Made by a program: the position numbers and the translations under genes
From: Kutzneria buriramensis
GTDB lineage: Bacteria > Actinomycetota > Actinomycetes > Mycobacteriales > Pseudonocardiaceae
Reading direction: 5' to 3'
Assembly: GCF_003387475.1 (NCBI RefSeq)
Contig: NZ_QUNO01000005.1
Span: 124,001-188,000, forward strand
Length of the DNA: 64,000 nt
Part shown: positions 17,606 through 26,296 of the stretch, one piece after another
How positions within the stretch are numbered: position 1 is the stretch's first letter
Layout of the letters: each line of letters opens with the position of its first letter
Notes under the pieces: generated by a model
The model's input: only the letters and a program-made list of their open reading frames with translations
Databases searched by the model: none
Told to the model about the DNA's origin: nothing

Positions 17606-18832
17606 GTGAGACAAAATCGACACGTAATCGTCTACGCGGCAGCGGTATTATCCGTCTCAGCTCTTACACTCGGCTCGCCGGCTATGGCCGGTGCCTCAAC
17701 CTCCCAGTCACCGCACGGAAATCCTACGGCGACTCACGCGAACACGTCCGCTTGTTCGACCGGCGCGCAAAAAGTCGGCAAGTCGAAAACTGTATGCCTG
17801 TCCGCCACTAAAGGGACAAAAAAGGATGTGAAACGTGCCGACGTCCTGAACGCGGCACACGAAAGTCTCAACCGAAAGCAACCGCGAGTTGCGCCGCACG
17901 ATGTTCCGGGTGTTTGCGCGCAGGGCTACTCAAACCCCGACCGGTTCACGTCGTGCAGCGACGAACAGTGGACGATAACGGAAACCGAAACAGTCGACGG
18001 TGAGACGACTGTGACGGGAACCCTACCGGTGGACGTCGTGTCATCCGCCCAGTTCGGCACCGACGACACGGCCGACTGGACCCTATCCACCATCCTCAAC
18101 GTGGGTACAGGGGTCGGAACATTGGAAGGGGGCGTAGCCGGCGACATGAGCACCGGATGTGGACACAACCCCGATGTATGTGAAATCACCACCGGGGGCG
18201 CCGAACCTGTCGACCTCACGAGCGATACCACCATCCTCGGCGAATGGGACGAAATTGACGTCGGCCCCGCCCGCTCCACCAACAACACGGTCGATGATTT
18301 GACCGGGTATATCGGAGTCGTGCTCGACCTGACCGGGCCCGCCGGCGACCCATTTGAGCTCAACGATGCTGGCGACAACAGCCTGTGGGGCCGATGTGAC
18401 ACTGTGAACCCCGGCTTCGACTGCGTGGATCCGCTCGCCTCTATCGCGGTCGCGTTCGACGCCACCACAAATCCCAAGATCGGCCCCGTCGCAGACCACG
18501 TTTACACCGCTGAGGCGACTCTGCCAAGCCATTGGGGCAACCCCAATATCGGCCAGGCCCTCACACGGACTACCAACGAGACGGTCATCGACGCTAACCG
18601 TGCCGCGGCATGCGCTAACGTACCGCCCTCGTGTGATGAGTATCCGATGGCGTCCACAAACCAAGGCGCTGCCACGACGCCGCCCGGAGACTGGTCAGCT
18701 GTGACGGTGCCAGCCTCGGCGAATAACTCGCAAGGCGGCATTCTGAACAATTTCTACAGCTTCTATCGCGTGATCGATGACGATCAGTTCTACGTACTTG
18801 CGGTGCGCGCGGATGGTTCGCGATCATGGTGA
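17606..18832 (+). CDS. Secreted protein with C-terminal NucA/NucB-type DNase domain
   Basis: A 408-aa protein. GTG 17606 has GGGG 9 nt upstream and begins a clear Sec signal ('VIVYAAAVLSVSALTLGSPAMAGA'). The middle (about 60-320) is Asp/Thr-rich with several cysteines. The C-terminal 80 residues hold 'SCDEYPMAST', 'PASANNSQGG' and 'FYRVIDDDQFYVLA', the signature of NucA/NucB deoxyribonucleases. The likely role is extracellular or toxin-type DNA cleavage. The next gene starts 1 nt after its stop. Lower GC than the flanks suggests separate acquisition. Confidence 0.75.
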   Translation: MRQNRHVIVYAAAVLSVSALTLGSPAMAGASTSQSPHGNPTATHANTSACSTGAQKVGKSKTVCLSATKGTKKDVKRADVLNAAHESLNRKQPRVAPHDVPGVCAQGYSNPDRFTSCSDEQWTITETETVDGETTVTGTLPVDVVSSAQFGTDDTADWTLSTILNVGTGVGTLEGGVAGDMSTGCGHNPDVCEITTGGAEPVDLTSDTTILGEWDEIDVGPARSTNNTVDDLTGYIGVVLDLTGPAGDPFELNDAGDNSLWGRCDTVNPGFDCVDPLASIAVAFDATTNPKIGPVADHVYTAEATLPSHWGNPNIGQALTRTTNETVIDANRAAACANVPPSCDEYPMASTNQGAATTPPGDWSAVTVPASANNSQGGILNNFYSFYRVIDDDQFYVLAVRADGSRSW

Positions 18833-18833
18833 C

Positions 18834-19331
18834 ATGACCGCCATAGGCTACGGTGACGACGTGGTACTGACCGTTCGTGTACGTGACGGCCAGTACCACG
18901 TCCAAGCATCCCACGAGCGCGACGACCCTTGGCCCGACAGCACCGAAAACCTGACCACAGGCGAAGAGAACTGGTTCGCCGTCATCTGTGGAACGGCGCA
19001 CGGACCGGTCACGGTCCGAGTGCGACTCCTCGACAGCCCACCCGACGACGGTACGGACAGCCAGTGGGAGATTGTCACTGAGCGTGACATCGTTACGGAC
19101 GACGAGCTGCACCTAGTGGAGATCTACGCGGCTGGTCAAGGCAGTGCGATCGCGACAGGAGCTGGCACATTCCGTGTCCGCGTCCACGCGAAAGACAGGA
19201 TGGTGGCATACCAGGCCGGAGGCCTGACAGAGGCCCTGGAAAGCCACGAACTCTGGATCTGGCCCACCGATGGCTTGCAAGACCCGCAGCTTCTCACCGG
19301 CCCTGACGAGTACTCTACGAACTACTCCTGA
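18834..19331 (+). CDS. Hypothetical partner of the DNase (possible immunity protein)
   Basis: A 165-aa acidic, beta-rich protein with no signal peptide and no recognised family ('VVLTVRVRDGQYHVQASHERDDPWPD', 'GTFRVRVHAKDRM'). The ATG lies one base after the DNase stop, so the pair is one operon. Cytosolic location and acidity fit a DNase immunity protein, but nothing in the sequence proves it. An upstream start at 18777 is less likely because it would overlap the DNase end. Confidence 0.55.
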   Translation: MTAIGYGDDVVLTVRVRDGQYHVQASHERDDPWPDSTENLTTGEENWFAVICGTAHGPVTVRVRLLDSPPDDGTDSQWEIVTERDIVTDDELHLVEIYAAGQGSAIATGAGTFRVRVHAKDRMVAYQAGGLTEALESHELWIWPTDGLQDPQLLTGPDEYSTNYS

Positions 19332-19379
19332 CAACATGGCTGCACGCGGGCACTACTCGCGCTCCGAAGGGGTGATCAG

Positions 19380-19637
19380 GTGAATCGCCGTCTGCTGGTG
19401 GGTGCCGCAGTGACCTCCTGCGCGCTGGCGGTTGTCCTGGCTGCACTGGTCGCTGTCGGCATGCGGCAGGCCGATTCGGGTCGACCCCCGCGCAATGATG
19501 CGCCTGGATCCACGAGTCCGGCTGCTGGTTTGACCGCGCAGCGAGACGCCACCGGCCTGCCACTGGCACCGACGACTTCACTCGCTGAGCGGCTTCACAG
19601 CCAGGTGTTCGACCCTCGGCCTTCGCCAACGCGTTAG
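19380..19637 (+). CDS. Small membrane or lipid-free secreted protein
   Basis: An 85-aa protein with an N-terminal hydrophobic helix ('LLVGAAVTSCALAVVLAALVAVGM') and a Pro/Ser/Thr-rich tail. The GTG start follows an AGGGGTGATCAG ribosome site. It resembles the N-terminus of single-pass conjugation proteins; it may be a truncated remnant. Function unknown. Confidence 0.45.
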   Translation: MNRRLLVGAAVTSCALAVVLAALVAVGMRQADSGRPPRNDAPGSTSPAAGLTAQRDATGLPLAPTTSLAERLHSQVFDPRPSPTR

Positions 19638-19825
19638 TCGATCATGCCGTGATCGGCTCCGGATGCGCTGAGCCTATGGCTTCAGTGGCTCGCGCATTCG
19701 GACCGGCGGACTCCATTGCAAGAGCCGTCGAACTGGGATTCAATACAGAACACCCGGCGACATGATTCGTGACATTTGCTCTAACGGGCGTCGGTTTACA
19801 AATTCCCAATTACGGCGCAGCGTGT

Positions 19826-20263
19826 CTACGGAGGCGTTAAAATGAAGACTTTGTTGGACAGCTTGTCCATCGATCCGCGAGCGTGAAAAACAAGCCCTGC
19901 CATGAAGTCCACTAGACGCTTGGCGTCTTCGTTTGCAAGTTTGTTAAGATCAACAATTACAGGCCTATCGTCGCGGTAGTACTCGCCAATCTCGCGAGCT
20001 TCGGTATACTTCCTTGGCGCAATGCGGGGTGTGTCGTCCAAGCTGATCTCCGACCGCTTCTTCGCGTCGGTACCCGCCTGGCTCAACACCTCCGCTTCGT
20101 TGGCAACCTTGTCGAACTTTGCAGATACGCCTGGGGCGTCAAGCTGAATAATTCGTCCCAACAGGCGGGTTAAGGTACGTCTAAATCCAATCAGTATGCC
20201 GGCGATCAGGATAGGCCAGACCAAGACTTTGACGTACTCCAGCGCCGTATCTGCAACATTCAC
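19826..20263 (-). CDS. Membrane-anchored SepF-like protein
   Basis: A 145-aa protein. Residues 11-29 form a transmembrane helix ('VKVLVWPILIAGILIGF'), then a charged linker, then a SepF-like C-terminal domain at about 95-145 ('RPVIVDLNKLANEDAKRLVDFMAGLVF' and 'NKVFILTPP'). SepF binds FtsZ and normally reaches the membrane by an amphipathic helix, so a true membrane anchor is unusual. Host SepF lies in the dcw cluster, not on mobile DNA. The gene is clearly AT-richer than its surroundings. It may act on host division or Z-ring placement. Confidence 0.65.
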   Translation of the reverse strand: MNVADTALEYVKVLVWPILIAGILIGFRRTLTRLLGRIIQLDAPGVSAKFDKVANEAEVLSQAGTDAKKRSEISLDDTPRIAPRKYTEAREIGEYYRDDRPVIVDLNKLANEDAKRLVDFMAGLVFHARGSMDKLSNKVFILTPP

Positions 20264-20462
20264 GCGCTCTATCCTAGCTGGTCAGCGCTTCCGTGCGCTG
20301 GGCTGTTTGAGTGATCGCATCGGAAGTCCGCCACGGCGCCGACGTCACCTGGAGCGGTCACTCCGATTGGCGATTCATTCTTGCCGTTTGCAATGCTCCC
20401 AAGATTGGTATTGATGTCGAACTTACTGACGCGAAGGCTTCAATAGATCGTTAGGGTGAATC

Positions 20463-20999
20463 TTAACAGCGTGCTGAAATCACCCCTTCGTTGTCAACTG
20501 CTTGACGATACGTACTAACGTATCCAATGGCGGCTTTACACTGCCTCCTGCGTTTGAGGGGCCGCCACCATGGTGCCAAGCGAAAACAGATGACGGAGGC
20601 GCCCGTAAGGAGTGTTGAAATGTTCTTTAGTCGGTCAGAACTTAGGTCCGGTGACCTTAGAAACGTGCTGAATTCGTGCTGATACCGGGTGACAACGTCC
20701 TGCCCCTTGCTGAAAATCCTCGGGTGTACTGAGTACAGGTGCTCAACATACTTGCCCAGCAGTATGGTCAACTCCTCCCGAAGTGCCACTTCCCTCGGAT
20801 CACCCCCTCCATCCTCCATGGCATCCAGTAGAGGGGTTGCAACGTTCATTATCTCCCAAGTGAGGCGGTAGACCTCCCTTTTTGACCGTGCAGCTACAAG
20901 AATGCGTTCCTTTCTAACCTCCAGTGTCGGCTTGGCAATCCATTCGATCCCCAAGGCAACGACTGCCGAGACTAGGGCAGGAACCAGAATGCTAGTCAC
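20463..20999 (-). CDS. Hypothetical membrane-anchored protein
   Basis: A 178-aa protein. One N-terminal transmembrane helix ('ILVPALVSAVVALGIEWIA') is followed by a helical cytoplasmic domain with many charged residues. GTG 20999 is preferred; the longer form would start at a TTG that reads TTGACA and more probably is a -35 element. Codon use is AT-richer than the ICE core, like the SepF-like gene next to it. Function unknown. Confidence 0.45.
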   Translation of the reverse strand: MTSILVPALVSAVVALGIEWIAKPTLEVRKERILVAARSKREVYRLTWEIMNVATPLLDAMEDGGGDPREVALREELTILLGKYVEHLYSVHPRIFSKGQDVVTRYQHEFSTFLRSPDLSSDRLKNISTLLTGASVICFRLAPWWRPLKRRRQCKAAIGYVSTYRQAVDNEGVISARC

Positions 21000-21198
21000 G
21001 TGAACAATATAGCAGTAACCCGACCGCGGTACCTGGTAAAGATCGGACAATCGGTGCACTGTCAAGCCCTTCGCAAGTCGTGGCCCACCACCCCGCGCAC
21101 ATCCCGGTGCACCCTGCCGTGACCCGGGGCGCAGAAATACGTAACGCGCCGCGCGGCTCGTCGGAAACGGAGCGAACGACGAGAGGGTTGGACAGGCC

Positions 21199-21990
21199 TT
21201 ACCTTGCGGCGGTGAGCACCCGGCAGACGTCCGCGAGCGTTTTCGCCACAGCCGCCGTCGTGGCCGGCGCTGCGGTGATCCACACGTCGCCGGCCGTGTT
21301 GCGCCGTCGGTGGAGGAACCACCGGCCGGAGTCGACGTCGATCACGTGGACCGGGAACTCACTCCGCCGCCGACGCCCCAGCTGATCCCGGACGGCGACG
21401 TGAATCTGCGCCGCGCTGCTGCGGGGCTGCGCCACCAGCTGCCGCAGCCGAGCCACCGACGGGTCCGTGCGGCCCTGCCCGGCGAACACGCTGAACTCCT
21501 CGTCCTCACTCGCGTGTCGGCCTGCCGCGCCCTGCACGGCGCTCGCCGGCACCGAAAGGGACTGCCCGTGCGCGGGCTGCGTGGGCGGCAGTAGACCGAG
21601 TACCGCATCGGCAACGGAGTCCGGTCGGATCGGATGCAGCGTCAGCGTCGTGGCGTCCAGCACTGCGAGCACCGCTGAGCCGCTCTCGGCCGCAGCGACG
21701 ATAGACATCGGTTCCGGATGGTGTTGGTGGGCAATGGTTCCGTAGAGGTCGATGTCGGGTCGTGCCAAGGCGCGGAACGTGTGGACCAGGTCGGGGTGCA
21801 CGCCGCGCCGGGCGTCGAACAGACCCGCCCGACCCAGCTCGTCACCGGCCCGCCGCGTGGAGGCGATCAACCGGTCCGGCTCGGCGGTGTCCGGCAGGAC
21901 GAACAACGCTTCGTGCTGATCGCCGATCTTCTCGGCAAGCCAGGTGAGGGCATAGGTGGACCGCGACAGCGTCACGCTGCTGTGGAGCAT
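21199..21990 (-). CDS. EspG-family ESX secretion-associated protein
   Basis: A 263-aa protein. The N-terminal 'SRSTYALTWLAEKIG' and 'EALFVLP' patterns and the C-terminal 'WITAAPATTAAVAKTLADV' fit EspG, the cytosolic chaperone of type VII (ESX) substrates. It is the last gene of a four-gene run whose other members look like ESX substrates and a lipoprotein. No ESX ATPase or membrane genes are in the window, so it would depend on the host machinery. Confidence 0.75.
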   Translation of the reverse strand: MLHSSVTLSRSTYALTWLAEKIGDQHEALFVLPDTAEPDRLIASTRRAGDELGRAGLFDARRGVHPDLVHTFRALARPDIDLYGTIAHQHHPEPMSIVAAAESGSAVLAVLDATTLTLHPIRPDSVADAVLGLLPPTQPAHGQSLSVPASAVQGAAGRHASEDEEFSVFAGQGRTDPSVARLRQLVAQPRSSAAQIHVAVRDQLGRRRRSEFPVHVIDVDSGRWFLHRRRNTAGDVWITAAPATTAAVAKTLADVCRVLTAAR

Positions 21991-21994
21991 CGTT

Positions 21995-23386
21995 CTATCC
22001 GCCGATCACGCCGCCGGCCGGCAACGACGGCGGCAGGTCGCCCACGACCTCGCTGCCGTTGTCCTCATTGATCAAGTACGCGGCGGTCTTGTGTTCCTTG
22101 TCCTCTTCCCGCTTACCCCCGCGCCCGGCCGCGCCCGCGCCACCCGCACCGGCCTGCCCGGCCGCTCCCCGAGCACCGGCAACAGCGCCGGCACGTCCAG
22201 CCATGCCCTCCGACGCAGCCCCCGCACCTGCGCCGGCCGAGCTGCCCGACCCGAGCGCTCCCGCGCGCCCGCCCGACGCGACACCAGCAGCACTGCCGTA
22301 ACCCGAACCCGAACCACCGAATCCACCACCGGCGAACACGCTGCCGAACCCGCCGCCCGCACCACCAGAACCACCACCGGAACCGCCACGTTGCCCGAAA
22401 CCGCTGTCGTAACCACCCTGCGTGGCACCCCCGCTGCCCGTCGGCGGTCCCTGGTAGCCGGCCACGTTGGTCGACGAGCCGCCGGGCGTCGTCGGAGGCA
22501 GCGCGCTCGGCGTGCCGCTCTGCCCACCGCCCGGCCCCGAATCGCCCGGCCCTGCATTAGGCGGGGCGACACGGTGCCCGGCGTTCGACTGCTGACCGGT
22601 GCTGGAATGCCCGAACGTCGGGTTGTAGCCGCCAGGCTGATTAATCCCCGTTCCCTGCTGCTGAGTCGAACTGGAATCATTGCTCTGGCCCGTGTTGATC
22701 GAGGTGTCACCCTGAGGAATCGTCGCCATGTGAGACTGTGTCGGCGGCAGATACGCGGTGTACGCCTGCTGATTGTTCTTCGCGCCCGATTGATAGGCAG
22801 CGGCGCCAACGGCATCGGACGCCGCGCTGATCGGGTCCGACATCAATGGGTTGTTCGGCGGTGGCGGGTTGTCCGGAACATTGACGAGCTTGCTTTTCGT
22901 CCCGTCGAACACGGAAATCTGACCACCGTATGCGCCCTGCTTGGCCCCGGCACGCTGGGCCAGCGCCTCGGCTATCGTCTGGGACGGGCTGACGTTTTGT
23001 AGTGCCGTTGCGCCAGCAGGTCCGGTCCATCCACCTTGCACGGCGGCATTGGCCTTAGCGAAGTGGTCGGCGTACTGTGCAAGATTCGTATGCAAGGTGC
23101 CACAGTTGTTCTCCGCGGTACCGTAGTCGCCCGTGCCCGGACCCGTGTGGAACCACTTGTAGATCTGGGCTGGATTGGTGCCGGCAACGGCACCGTCGAA
23201 GAAGACAGCGTTGCTGACGCTATCAATCGAGTTTGTGATGCGCTGCCCGCCGGCCGAGTCGCCTGTGATGAATGTATAGCCGTCTCCGACGGCCGTGCCG
23301 ACAGCATGGCCCACCGCGTTGCCGGCATCGTCAATCCCCTTGACGACGCTGTTGCCCACGGAGCTGAGCCAGTCCCCCAGTCCCAT
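21995..23386 (-). CDS. ESX substrate-like protein with long Gly-rich region
   Basis: A 463-aa protein. The N-terminal half is helical with a WXG-like turn ('AAVQGGWTGPAGATALQNV', about residue 120). Residues 220-420 are Pro/Gly/Ser-rich low-complexity sequence. The C-terminus ends in 'KTAAYLINEDNGSEVVGDL', a tail typical of Pseudonocardiaceae ESX/PPE-like proteins adjacent to EspG. Probably a type VII secretion substrate. A deleted copy of the Gly-rich part lies at 16740-16965. Confidence 0.6.
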   Translation of the reverse strand: MGLGDWLSSVGNSVVKGIDDAGNAVGHAVGTAVGDGYTFITGDSAGGQRITNSIDSVSNAVFFDGAVAGTNPAQIYKWFHTGPGTGDYGTAENNCGTLHTNLAQYADHFAKANAAVQGGWTGPAGATALQNVSPSQTIAEALAQRAGAKQGAYGGQISVFDGTKSKLVNVPDNPPPPNNPLMSDPISAASDAVGAAAYQSGAKNNQQAYTAYLPPTQSHMATIPQGDTSINTGQSNDSSSTQQQGTGINQPGGYNPTFGHSSTGQQSNAGHRVAPPNAGPGDSGPGGGQSGTPSALPPTTPGGSSTNVAGYQGPPTGSGGATQGGYDSGFGQRGGSGGGSGGAGGGFGSVFAGGGFGGSGSGYGSAAGVASGGRAGALGSGSSAGAGAGAASEGMAGRAGAVAGARGAAGQAGAGGAGAAGRGGKREEDKEHKTAAYLINEDNGSEVVGDLPPSLPAGGVIGG

Positions 23387-23392
23387 CCGTGA

Positions 23393-23986
23393 TCACCCCT
23401 TAAGTGTGGCCACTACATCGGCAGCGACTGTCTGATTCCGACCGCACGGCGTAGCCTCGTCCGTAGCGCCAGCGCCAATGGTTACCGCAACTTCCACAAG
23501 CTGGCTGTTGCTTACACCTACGGACACCTGACAGTTCCCCTGACTCCTGCCGTCGGCCGACAATGCAATAACGGCAGGGAATCCGCCGATGTTCGCGAGC
23601 GGTGTGAAGACGGGAAAGGTGTCCTTTTGGCCATAGATTCCAGCCAGACCCTGACTTGCATTGGGAATTATTACCGTTATTCCCATCTTCGCCGGACCGT
23701 CCAGATCTACCCACGTGCAGGATGGACCATTTGCATCTGAAACATCTTTGCCGGCAACGGTCACACTCAAAGACTGCAACTGGGAAGCTGTCAGTGTCGA
23801 ACATGGCGTCTTGTGAAAGTTGGAGACATTCAATGGATGTGTTACATTTGGCGTGCCTGGCGGCAGTGACTCGGCCGACGATGTAGGTGTTGGCCCGGGG
23901 GTGCCTCCTGTAATGCTAGGAGATGAACACCCTGCGAGCACCAACCCGGTAAGCGAAACGACCCCCGCAATCAATCGCGCCCGCAC
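23393..23986 (-). CDS. DUF3558 lipoprotein
   Basis: A 197-aa protein. 'GLVLAGCSS' at residues 14-22 is a lipobox with Cys20. The mature domain has paired cysteines ('KTPCSTLTASQLQSL', 'GPSCTWVDL', 'NCQVSV', 'TPCGRN'), the DUF3558 pattern. It is surface-exposed. The GTG start directly follows the TAA of the upstream gene, and the gene is often found beside EspG-type genes in this family. Precise function unknown. Confidence 0.8.
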   Translation of the reverse strand: MRARLIAGVVSLTGLVLAGCSSPSITGGTPGPTPTSSAESLPPGTPNVTHPLNVSNFHKTPCSTLTASQLQSLSVTVAGKDVSDANGPSCTWVDLDGPAKMGITVIIPNASQGLAGIYGQKDTFPVFTPLANIGGFPAVIALSADGRSQGNCQVSVGVSNSQLVEVAVTIGAGATDEATPCGRNQTVAADVVATLKG

Positions 23987-24313
23987 TTACTGCCCCTTCG
24001 CACTCAACGCGTACTTGGCAGCCTCGTCAGCACCAAGATAGTGCTTCATAGCCGCTTCCAAGTTGGCCACATCGTTCTTGGTCTTGGCTTGCAAGTCCAA
24101 CAACGCCTTATAATCATTCTGATGCGCATCTTGCATCGGCTTGTGAAACTGGGCAGTCAGCGGGTCATTTCCCGGGGCGCGGACATGCAACAGACTCTCC
24201 GCCTTTGCGATGTCGGGGACCATCATCGCCAACACCGCTTTGAGATGGTTGATCGCCTGCTGGACTTGGTCTGGGTCGAAGTACGTCCCGCCGCCCAGGT
24301 CAACCCTTGCCAT
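23987..24313 (-). CDS. Small helical protein, WXG100/ESX-type candidate
   Basis: A 108-aa all-helical protein ('DPDQVQQAINHLKAVLAMMVPDIAKAE', 'DAHQNDYKALLDLQAKTKNDVANLEAAMKHYLGAD'). It resembles the two-helix WXG100-type cargo in size and position but lacks a clear WXG turn. It is the first gene of the EspG/DUF3558 run. Confidence 0.6.
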   Translation of the reverse strand: MARVDLGGGTYFDPDQVQQAINHLKAVLAMMVPDIAKAESLLHVRAPGNDPLTAQFHKPMQDAHQNDYKALLDLQAKTKNDVANLEAAMKHYLGADEAAKYALSAKGQ

Positions 24314-24337
24314 GCCGCTACCCCGTCCGTCGCCGGC

Positions 24338-24532
24338 TCAGTCTCGGGGTTCGACGCAGCACCACACGCGCCGGTTCCTGGCGAACCCCCGTTCCCAACC
24401 GGTCAGGGTACAGCCCGAAGCCACCACGGGTGCCCGATACGTGACCATCCGCAACCAGTGCCGTCCCGGGCCAGGGCCTAACCGAACGCCCGGACGGAAG
24501 CGCCGTACGGCGGCATACGCCGCCCGCCCCAT
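24338..24532 (-). CDS. Possible small Cys-containing protein
   Basis: A 64-aa ORF in the gap before the ESX-like run. The C-terminal half ('RAPVVASGCTLTGWERGFARNRRVWCC') looks protein-like rather than random, but the ribosome site is weak and no family is known. Confidence 0.3.
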   Translation of the reverse strand: MGRAAYAAVRRFRPGVRLGPGPGRHWLRMVTYRAPVVASGCTLTGWERGFARNRRVWCCVEPRD

Positions 24533-24591
24533 CCTGCTGCTTCGCGCATGACAGATGGGACGGGCGTTGGCTGGCGAACCGCTCGCCTCGG

Positions 24592-24897
24592 TCAGACGCC
24601 CGGGCCGAGCCGAAACACGGGCTCCGGTATCCCGGCCCGTCGGGCCAGCGTGCGGAGCAGGGAGTAGTCCAGCCACAGCGGGTCATCGGTGTCCGGGTGG
24701 AACTCCTCGATGACGATCCGGAACCAGCGAGCCTCTCCGGCCTGGGTGCTGAGCACGGTTGTGGTGTGCTCGCCGCCAACCAGGATGGCGTCCTTTGGAC
24801 TCGCTCCGTAGGCGTACGTGTGCGGAGTCTCGTGTTCGAGGTGATTGACGATGTGAGAGCACAGGTCGGAGGCGCTCATCGGCTGATCAGAATTCAC
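24592..24897 (-). CDS. Hypothetical ICE protein
   Basis: A 101-aa protein of unknown function ('LCSHIVNHLEHETPHTYAYG', 'EARWFRIVIEEFHPDTDDPLWLDYSLLRTLARR'). It sits in the run of coupled small genes read leftward from 27744. The start could be GTG 24897 (GGAAAG upstream) or ATG 24879. Confidence 0.55.
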   Translation of the reverse strand: MNSDQPMSASDLCSHIVNHLEHETPHTYAYGASPKDAILVGGEHTTTVLSTQAGEARWFRIVIEEFHPDTDDPLWLDYSLLRTLARRAGIPEPVFRLGPGV

Positions 24898-24950
24898 GAT
24901 GGTGTCAACTTTCCGCTGGGTATGTATGAGACCGCCGTCAAGCCTTCTCC

Positions 24951-25592
24951 CTATTGCTCCCCCGTCAACGTCGACTGCCTTCCGGTTGGCCAAACGTCGA
25001 CCGGTTCCGTCATTGTTCCGGAGAATGCGACATGGTCGACAGTGTGATTCAGAGGCATCGCGCAGTGCCCCCCGCTCTCACGGTACTGCTGCCAACACGG
25101 TTTGCTTGATATTCCGCGCCGCTGTCGTCTGGTGTAGGGGAATGAGAGCCCTTGCTCTCTCTGTCGGTCTGAAATGGCGCGAGGCTGCCCGGTTCCGTCA
25201 AGGATGATCCAGAAGTGACCGCCCGAAATCTCTTGCCAATGCAACAAGCCGCGACGCTTCAGGATGAGTACGCACTCGAATACGTCGGCAGCGCCATGGA
25301 ACCCCGCTAGGTTCAGTGTGTCACGGTCGAAATCCACCGTCCCGAATGCGCTATCGGCCATCTGACACAGCTGACTGTAGAGTGCGTACAGGCCGTGGTC
25401 GTAGCCGGCGCTTTCCTGATCTTGAAGCCAGATCCGAATTTGGTCGGGCACTTCGTAGAAGCCCCACAGTTGGCCCGGCGCTGCCCCGATGCTCGGCGCG
25501 ATCGTCACCACGCTACTCAACGCGGTTTGGAGGTCGGGCCTTCCGGGGAAACTATCGAACGGTTCGCCCTTCGAGATGTGTGCGCCGCTCAT
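24951..25592 (-). CDS. Hypothetical ICE protein (paralog-like to next gene)
   Basis: A 213-aa protein without a known family. The middle part ('YALYSQLCQMADSAFGTVDFDRDTLNLAGFHGAADVFECVLILKRRGLL') parallels 'YALYQLVCGYADAGAGTLDLVALVEG...VLDCADALERGGFLL' in the upstream gene, so both share a winged-helix-like helical domain. Its start overlaps the upstream stop (ATGA). Confidence 0.6.
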   Translation of the reverse strand: MSGAHISKGEPFDSFPGRPDLQTALSSVVTIAPSIGAAPGQLWGFYEVPDQIRIWLQDQESAGYDHGLYALYSQLCQMADSAFGTVDFDRDTLNLAGFHGAADVFECVLILKRRGLLHWQEISGGHFWIILDGTGQPRAISDRQREQGLSFPYTRRQRRGISSKPCWQQYRESGGHCAMPLNHTVDHVAFSGTMTEPVDVWPTGRQSTLTGEQ

Positions 25593-26296
25593 GTCGTCTC
25601 ACCCCACATGCGTCGTTGTGATCCCGGAATTTGACGCTTCGCGCCCTTCAGAAGCGCGGTCCACCGCTCACCGCCCGGGTCTTCTGTTCGGAGTAGGAAG
25701 CCGCCGCGCTCCAACGCGTCCGCGCAGTCCAGCACCTGGGTGATCGTGTCCAATCCCAACGGCGGCCCGTCGTGGTGACGAGCACGGCTCCATCCCTCCA
25801 CCAAGGCGACGAGGTCGAGCGTTCCCGCCCCAGCGTCGGCGTAGCCGCACACGAGCTGATACAGCGCATACGAGCCCTGGGGATAGGCCACCGAGCGCAA
25901 TGCGCGCTCTACCGTCGACGGGATGTCCGGCGAACGATGGTCCGGGGACGCGCCATCACTCGGCTCGACATACGGCGTCAATCTGTCCGTCGGCCGTGGC
26001 TCTGGAGGCCGCTTCAGTTCGTCGCGACGGAGAGGCGCAAAGACGGTGATGCCGTCCGCGTGCGCCTGGAACATCTGCACAGCGCAGTCGGGACACCGTT
26101 CCAACAGCGGCAAACCCTCACGGGGCGCACGTGCCGGCGGCAGAAACCTCAGACGCATACACGCCGCCGCATACAGCGTTGGTGCTCCGACAGCGATCCG
26201 GGGCGGGTACAGCTCACGCCCGGCGAACGCGTGCAACACATAGGGCTCACCGTTCACCTGAACCGGGCGCAGCCAATACCACGCAAGGTCCGTCAT
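25589..26296 (-). CDS. Hypothetical ICE protein with C-x2-C motif
   Basis: A 235-aa protein. The N-terminal part ('WYWLRPVQVNGEPYVLHAFAGRELYPPRIAVG') contains 'LERCPDCAV', a possible half zinc site. The C-terminal domain resembles the downstream gene product. The ATG overlaps the preceding stop (ATGA), so a longer ORF start at 26395 is rejected. Confidence 0.6.
   Translation of the reverse strand: MTDLAWYWLRPVQVNGEPYVLHAFAGRELYPPRIAVGAPTLYAAACMRLRFLPPARAPREGLPLLERCPDCAVQMFQAHADGITVFAPLRRDELKRPPEPRPTDRLTPYVEPSDGASPDHRSPDIPSTVERALRSVAYPQGSYALYQLVCGYADAGAGTLDLVALVEGWSRARHHDGPPLGLDTITQVLDCADALERGGFLLRTEDPGGERWTALLKGAKRQIPGSQRRMWGETT

Noticed and set aside
20999-21065. TTG start for the membrane protein at 20463
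   Set aside because: The TTG is part of TTGACA, a likely -35 element, and has no ribosome site.
21995-23386. CRISPR or tandem-repeat array in the Gly-rich region
   Set aside because: Repeats are imperfect codon-level Gly/Ser runs in one reading frame, not regularly spaced direct repeats.
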